Shown here in pieces: positions 59,513 to 64,000 of a DNA stretch of 64,000 nt (the first letter of the stretch is position 1; each line of letters opens with the position of its first letter). The stretch is from contig CAJFOF010000039.1 in the NCBI GenBank assembly GCA_904395885.1, positions 1 through 64,000 of the forward strand. The letters run 5' to 3'. A model generated the notes under the pieces. It worked only from the letters and a program-made list of their open reading frames with translations. It was not told the DNA's origin and ran no database searches. The position numbers were made by a program, and so were the translations under genes. This DNA is from an uncultured Lachnospiraceae bacterium (GTDB lineage: Bacteria; Bacillota; Clostridia; Lachnospirales; Lachnospiraceae).

Positions 59513-60496
59513 ATGAAATCAGTAAAGGTAAGTATATGGTGCATCGCTTATAATCATGAAAAATATATTCGAGATACTTTGGATGGATTTTTATCCCAGA
59601 AAACCGATTTTGAGTATGAAATCATAGTCCATGATGACGCGTCTGCAGACGGGACGGGAGAGATTATCCGGGAATACGCGAAGCGCTGCCCGGATCTGAT
59701 CAAACCGATTATCCAGGAGAAAAACCAGGCGGGAAGCGGAAATTTTCAGCCGGTTGCCGCTGCCATGATGGCTGTAACCCAGGGCAAATATATTGCATTC
59801 TGCGAGGGGGATGACTATTGGAATGATGAGAAAAAGCTGCAGAGACAAGCTGATTTCCTGGACAGCCACAGAGAGTACGGCGCCTGTGTCCATAACAGCC
59901 GCCTGATGAACATGAAGACGCAGGAGGTAAGTCTGATTAATCCAGCAGGTTCAGATTACGATCTTTCCCTTGAAGAGATCCTGCAGTACGGACATGTGTC
60001 CTATCAGCTTTCATCCCTGATGCTCAGAAGAAACCTGGCAGAAATCATTTTCTCCGACAGGAGACCGGAATTTTTTGATAAACTTCCCTTTATGGATCTT
60101 TCGATCGCAGTATATTTAGTGCTGAATGGAAAGGTGAGATTTTTATCGGATGCAATGTCCTCCTACAGAAAGTATACCAAGGGATCCTGGAGTACGAATC
60201 TGCAAAAAAGCAGGCCGGAACAACTGGAACGCCACCATCTGGCCATGATTTCTTTTTTGCAGAGTGTGGACAGCTACACAAGAGGCAATTATGCGCGGCA
60301 GATAGACGGGGTGATAAAAAATCATTACCTCCGTATTTTAGTTCACTATTGCCGGGAATTTCAATTAAGCTCTGACCAGGTGCTTCGATATTTTCCGCGT
60401 TTGTCCGGAAAGGGAAAGGCACAGTTTATTTTCAGGGTATGCAGCGAACCTGCCCGGTGGATGGTGAGAAAAGTGAGACGCAGGGAAGGGCGATGA
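59513..60496 (+). CDS. Glycosyltransferase family 2
   Basis: A 327-residue GT-A enzyme. Signs are the start V-S-I-W-C-I-A-Y-N-H-E-K-Y-I, the nucleotide-binding D-D-A-S-A-D-G-T near residue 42, and the D-x-D region C-E-G-D-D-Y-W near residue 98. It lacks membrane segments. It is one of four transferase activities in the operon, suggesting a repeat unit of at least four sugars. Confidence 0.92.
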   Translation: MKSVKVSIWCIAYNHEKYIRDTLDGFLSQKTDFEYEIIVHDDASADGTGEIIREYAKRCPDLIKPIIQEKNQAGSGNFQPVAAAMMAVTQGKYIAFCEGDDYWNDEKKLQRQADFLDSHREYGACVHNSRLMNMKTQEVSLINPAGSDYDLSLEEILQYGHVSYQLSSLMLRRNLAEIIFSDRRPEFFDKLPFMDLSIAVYLVLNGKVRFLSDAMSSYRKYTKGSWSTNLQKSRPEQLERHHLAMISFLQSVDSYTRGNYARQIDGVIKNHYLRILVHYCREFQLSSDQVLRYFPRLSGKGKAQFIFRVCSEPARWMVRKVRRREGR

Positions 60497-60505
60497 CAGG
60501 GAACA

Positions 60506-61966
60506 ATGGCAGATAAAAAAAATGACATCAGGCGGTCTGTGATTGGAAATTTGATTTGGCGTTTTTCCGAAAGGACGGCTGCTCAGGGAATGCAGTTTAT
60601 CGTTTCGATTGTATTAGCGCGTATGCTGCTTCCGGAAGATTACGGGACAATCAGTCTGATCACAGTGTTTATTAATATTTTAAGCATTTTTGTCCAAAGC
60701 GGTTTCGGCAATGCGTTGATTCAGAAGAAACATGCAGATCAAATCGACTTTTCCTCAGTTTTTTATTTTAATATTTTTATCGGGGTTTTGCTGTATATCA
60801 TTCTGTTTGCTTCAGCTCCCCTGATCGCTGCTTTTTATCAGAACGCCCAGTTGGTCCCGCTTATGCGGGTGCTGGGAATAAACTTGATAATCGGCGGTGT
60901 AAACGGAGTCCAGCAGGCATACGTTTCACGCCAGATGCAATTTAAAAAATTCTTTTTCTCCACGCTTATCGGGACTGTGCTCTCAGGCGCTCTTGGGATT
61001 TTTATGGCGTATCGCGGCGCGGGCGTGTGGGCTTTGGTCATTCAGAATCTTACAAACCAGTTTCTGAATACGGCGGTGCTTTGGATAACGGTAAAATGGC
61101 GCCCTCAAGCGGTTTTTTCTCTGAAACGGATCAGGCAGATGTTTTCTTTTGGAAGCAAGCTCCTGGCCTCCAGTCTGATCGACTGCATTTACAACAATCT
61201 ATATCCGCTGTTTATTGGAAAAGTTTACAGTTCCAGCAGTCTGGCATATTTTAACCGGGGCAATCACATCCCGTCGTTTTTGGTATCTAATGTCAACAGT
61301 TCGATCCAAAGCGTTCTGCTCCCTGCCCTTTCGGGACAGCAGGATGAAAAAGAGCGGCTGAAGGCGATGGTCAGAAGAGGAATTACCACCAGCACATTTT
61401 TTTTGGCTCCGGCTATGATTGGATTGGCCGCCATTGCCAGGCCGCTGACGATTATTTTGCTGACAGAGAAATGGCTTCCCAGTGTGCCTTTTATGCAGTG
61501 CTATTGTCTGGTTTATCTATTTTGGCCGATTCACACCACAAACCTGCAGGCAATCAACGCAGTGGGAAGGAGCGATATCTATCTGAAATTGGAAATCGTG
61601 AAAAAGCTATTCGGCTTCCTGGTATTGCTTATATCGATTCCAATGGGATTGTATGCAATGATGGGAGGAATCTGTCTGGTATCCCTGCTCAGTACGCTGT
61701 TTAACGCGGCGCCTAATAAAAAAATCCTAAATTATGGGTATTCAGAGCAGTTTCGGGATATCTTTCCATCGCTTTTGCTTTCGGCCGCAATGGGTCTTAT
61801 CATCTGGCCGATTTCACTTTTAGATATCAATATATATCTGATGCTGGTTCTTCAGATCGTACTCGGCGTTATCATTTATTTGGGCGGCGCCGCTTTCTTT
61901 AAATTGGAAATGGTTCTCTATTTACGGAATCTTTTAGCTGCGGCTAAAATGCACAGAGGATTTTGA
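60506..61966 (+). CDS. Polysaccharide flippase (Wzx-like, MOP superfamily)
   Basis: A 486-residue protein with twelve or more hydrophobic segments. The N-terminal N-L-I-W-R-F-S-E-R-T-A-A-Q-G-M-Q-F-I-V-S-I-V-L-A-R is typical of the WzxC/TuaB group (lipopolysaccharide biosynthesis protein, MOP family). It should flip the lipid-linked repeat to the outer face for the Wzy-like polymerase. TuaB itself exports teichuronic acid, a uronic-acid polymer, which fits the ugd gene in this operon. Confidence 0.93.
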   Translation: MADKKNDIRRSVIGNLIWRFSERTAAQGMQFIVSIVLARMLLPEDYGTISLITVFINILSIFVQSGFGNALIQKKHADQIDFSSVFYFNIFIGVLLYIILFASAPLIAAFYQNAQLVPLMRVLGINLIIGGVNGVQQAYVSRQMQFKKFFFSTLIGTVLSGALGIFMAYRGAGVWALVIQNLTNQFLNTAVLWITVKWRPQAVFSLKRIRQMFSFGSKLLASSLIDCIYNNLYPLFIGKVYSSSSLAYFNRGNHIPSFLVSNVNSSIQSVLLPALSGQQDEKERLKAMVRRGITTSTFFLAPAMIGLAAIARPLTIILLTEKWLPSVPFMQCYCLVYLFWPIHTTNLQAINAVGRSDIYLKLEIVKKLFGFLVLLISIPMGLYAMMGGICLVSLLSTLFNAAPNKKILNYGYSEQFRDIFPSLLLSAAMGLIIWPISLLDINIYLMLVLQIVLGVIIYLGGAAFFKLEMVLYLRNLLAAAKMHRGF

Positions 61967-61978
61967 AAGGATTTTTGT

Positions 61979-64000
61979 ATGAAGAAATGGTTGGCTTTGC
62001 TCCTGATATTGCTGCTGGCAGCAGCGATGTTGGTAATATTTCGGGGACGTTCTCAAAAAGACGATTGGGATGCTTACGGAACAGTATCGATTGTTCCGCC
62101 TGAAGACACCCACCCGCGGCTGCTTATCACCAGGGAAACTCTCAGAGAAATCGAAGATAATCTGACAGCCGATCAGAACCGGGATGCCTATGAACTGGTA
62201 AAAGAGCTTGCGGCAATCGAAGAAGATGGCAGCCTTCCATTTCGCCTGGCCTATCCCACAAACTATAATGATGATGTCCTGAGAATCGCAGAGGCCAAGG
62301 CATTCTTGTCTTTAATTGACGATAACAGAGAATTGGCGGAGGAAGCGGTCACGATTATCCGGAACTTCCTGGATACGGTTGATTTTATGAGCGATTACAA
62401 TGGGCGGGTTTCACGCAGCTCGACTCTTTTTACGGCGGCTTTGGTGTACGACTGGTGTTATGACAGCATGGATGAACGGGAGCGACTGGAGTATATAGAG
62501 GCATGCGAAAAAACGGCGGAGGACGGCTTTATGGGATGGCCTCCGTCAGAGCTGACGGCGCTGACCGGATATGGGTCAGAGACATATCTGCTAAAGGATT
62601 GTCTGGCCATGGCGGTAGCATTTTATGATGAGAGACCGGAAATCTACCATTACACAGCAGGCCGGATTATTGAAGAATATCTCCCGGCGCGGGAGGAATA
62701 CCACAAATCAGGGATTCTTCTTCAAGGGACTTCTTACGGACCGGAGCGTTTTTACGGAGATCTGTTTGCCGGACTGATTTTTTCGGCTTTTACCGAAGAA
62801 CTGAGCTGGGATGATATGTTTTCAGAGGTTGCCTATGGAATGCTTTATTTATTAAGGCCAGATGGACAGCCTTTCCGGCTGGGGGATGACTACGTGGAAA
62901 AGTTCGGGGGAGGTTTCTCTAAAAGCTACGCCCCTGCATTTCTGTATCTCTCTTCGTGGCTGAATGATTCTGTGCTCAAGGGCATGTACTACCAGTGTTT
63001 TGACAGTTACGACTACAGAGAGGGGATCTACAGCCCGGTTCTTCATTTGATTTTAAATGATCCTGATTTAGAGGGAACCGGGGCGGAAACCCTTCCCCTG
63101 ACGCGCTACTTCGGAAGCCCTGAAGGTTTGATGGTCGCCCGCACAGGGTGGGAATTCGGAGAGGATTCCCCGGACACGGTGGTTATGATGAAGATAGGAG
63201 AACGGTGGGGGAGCAATCACGCCCATCTGGACGCGGGGACATTTCAGATCTTTCACCGGGGAGCAGTGGCGGCCAAATCCGGCTATTACGATGGGTATAA
63301 TACTCTCCATGAGACGGGATACAATAAGCGTTCGGTTTCACAGAATTCCATATCTATTTATGCCGAAGATGAGCCTGAAACCGAGTATTCGGTTTCCTGG
63401 TATCCGGCAGAGATTAACGATGGAGGGCAGCGGTGGCCGGCAGGAGGAGCAGAGCCGGATGATCTGGCAGAATGGACGAGCGGCGATTTCGACAGGGCAA
63501 AGGTTCTTGGAGCTTTTTATGATACAGAATCGGAACTGCCCGCATACTCTTTCCTGAAAGGTGATATTACGGGATCTTACTGGGAGGGAAAGGCTGCAGA
63601 GGTCATCCGGAATATGCTTTTTATTCCTCTGGATGAAGAAGATGGAACTTCGGCTTTTCTTGTGTTTGATAAGGTCAGCAGCCAGAGCGAGGAGCAGAAA
63701 AAGTCGGTTCTGCTGCAGGCAATTGCGGAGCCGCAGATAGAGGAGGACGGAGCCGGAGTCCGTATCGACCTGGGGGAAGGAAATGGCAAACTGGAAATGA
63801 AGATCCTGCTGCCCCAAACGCCACAGGTGAAAAAACTGGGAGGCGCCGGTAAGAACTTTTTGGTTAACGGGCAAAATCTGGAGCCGGAATCCGAGCCGGG
63901 AGAATACAATGAGAGCGGGTATGGGAGAATAGAAATTTCTTCGTCAGAAGATAATCTGACAGAGTATTTTTTACAGGCATTTTTTATCTCTGATTCGGAA
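61979..64000 (+). CDS. Membrane-anchored heparinase II/III-family polysaccharide lyase (3' end outside window)
   Basis: The frame is open for 674 codons to the window edge, so the gene is partial. An N-terminal hydrophobic segment (about residues 4-22) with no lipobox or clear cleavage site suggests a membrane anchor. Residues 45-330 form an alpha/alpha toroid starting H-P-R-L-L-I-T-R-E-T. A heparinase II/III-like beta domain follows, with the conserved N-H-A-H-L-D-A-G-T-F (His414 region) and S-G-Y-Y-D-G-Y-N. Such enzymes cleave uronic-acid polymers by beta-elimination. It starts 12 bp after the flippase behind AAAGG, so it is probably part of the operon and may trim or release the polymer. 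Confidence 0.85.
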   Translation, partial: MKKWLALLLILLLAAAMLVIFRGRSQKDDWDAYGTVSIVPPEDTHPRLLITRETLREIEDNLTADQNRDAYELVKELAAIEEDGSLPFRLAYPTNYNDDVLRIAEAKAFLSLIDDNRELAEEAVTIIRNFLDTVDFMSDYNGRVSRSSTLFTAALVYDWCYDSMDERERLEYIEACEKTAEDGFMGWPPSELTALTGYGSETYLLKDCLAMAVAFYDERPEIYHYTAGRIIEEYLPAREEYHKSGILLQGTSYGPERFYGDLFAGLIFSAFTEELSWDDMFSEVAYGMLYLLRPDGQPFRLGDDYVEKFGGGFSKSYAPAFLYLSSWLNDSVLKGMYYQCFDSYDYREGIYSPVLHLILNDPDLEGTGAETLPLTRYFGSPEGLMVARTGWEFGEDSPDTVVMMKIGERWGSNHAHLDAGTFQIFHRGAVAAKSGYYDGYNTLHETGYNKRSVSQNSISIYAEDEPETEYSVSWYPAEINDGGQRWPAGGAEPDDLAEWTSGDFDRAKVLGAFYDTESELPAYSFLKGDITGSYWEGKAAEVIRNMLFIPLDEEDGTSAFLVFDKVSSQSEEQKKSVLLQAIAEPQIEEDGAGVRIDLGEGNGKLEMKILLPQTPQVKKLGGAGKNFLVNGQNLEPESEPGEYNESGYGRIEISSSEDNLTEYFLQAFFISDSE

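Noticed and set aside
1..64000. CRISPR arrays, tRNA or rRNA genes, insertion sequences or prophage genes
   Set aside because: No regularly spaced repeats, cloverleaf sequences, transposase, integrase or phage structural genes were found when reading both strands.

Overview
The window is chromosomal DNA of an anaerobic, spore-forming Clostridia bacterium, most likely a gut Lachnospiraceae. The evidence is a complete spoIVA gene with a sigma-E-type promoter, the Firmicutes gene order plsX-acpP-rnc-smc-ftsY and ylxM-ffh-rpsP-khpA-rimM-trmD-rplS-lepB-rbgA-rnhB, TTGACA-N17-TATAAT promoters, strong AGGAGG ribosome binding sites, and three classes of Firmicutes riboswitch. No tRNA, rRNA, CRISPR array, prophage or insertion sequence was seen. 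Nearly all genes are on the + strand.

Layout. 1-2.5 kb: a VanZ-like gene and glmS. 2.5-9.7 kb: a sugar-uptake operon (binding protein, two permeases, AGE-family epimerase, sulfatase, ROK regulator), probably for a sulfated amino-sugar glycan. 9.7-13.4 kb: a cobalamin-riboswitch operon encoding a BtuFCD-type transporter plus a small unknown protein. 13.3-15.0 kb (- strand): an S58 peptidase with a PanT-like ECF S component. 15.2-23.0 kb: plsX, acpP, rnc, smc, ftsY and a threonine ammonia-lyase. 23.0-27.0 kb: accessory genes (a CLC channel, a zinc-ribbon membrane protein, a HAD phosphatase, RibU under an FMN riboswitch) and a dense palindromic element; together with the ammonia-lyase they separate ftsY from ylxM. 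27.1-36.5 kb: SRP, ribosome-biogenesis and secretion genes, then pgeF and a divergently oriented PRPP synthetase. 36.7-41.2 kb: a radical SAM/DUF512 protein, der, plsY and gpsA. 41.3-46.3 kb: a branched-chain amino-acid-type ABC operon behind a consensus promoter and a structured leader. 46.5-48.5 kb: an HD hydrolase and spoIVA.

48.5-64.0 kb: an exopolysaccharide operon, cut by the window edge. It has a consensus promoter, then a cyclic-di-GMP-I riboswitch with a terminator, then pssD/pssE-type glycosyltransferases, a DivIVA-domain protein, two Wzz-like membrane proteins, a Wzy-like polymerase, three more glycosyltransferases, UDP-glucose dehydrogenase, a pyruvyl transferase, a Wzx flippase and a membrane-anchored heparinase II/III-like lyase. 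The second Wzz-like protein ends in a degenerate GGDEF domain. The locus therefore seems tied to c-di-GMP in its leader RNA and possibly again in its chain-length protein. This is the most interesting system in the window. The ugd, pyruvyl transferase and lyase genes together suggest an acidic polymer.
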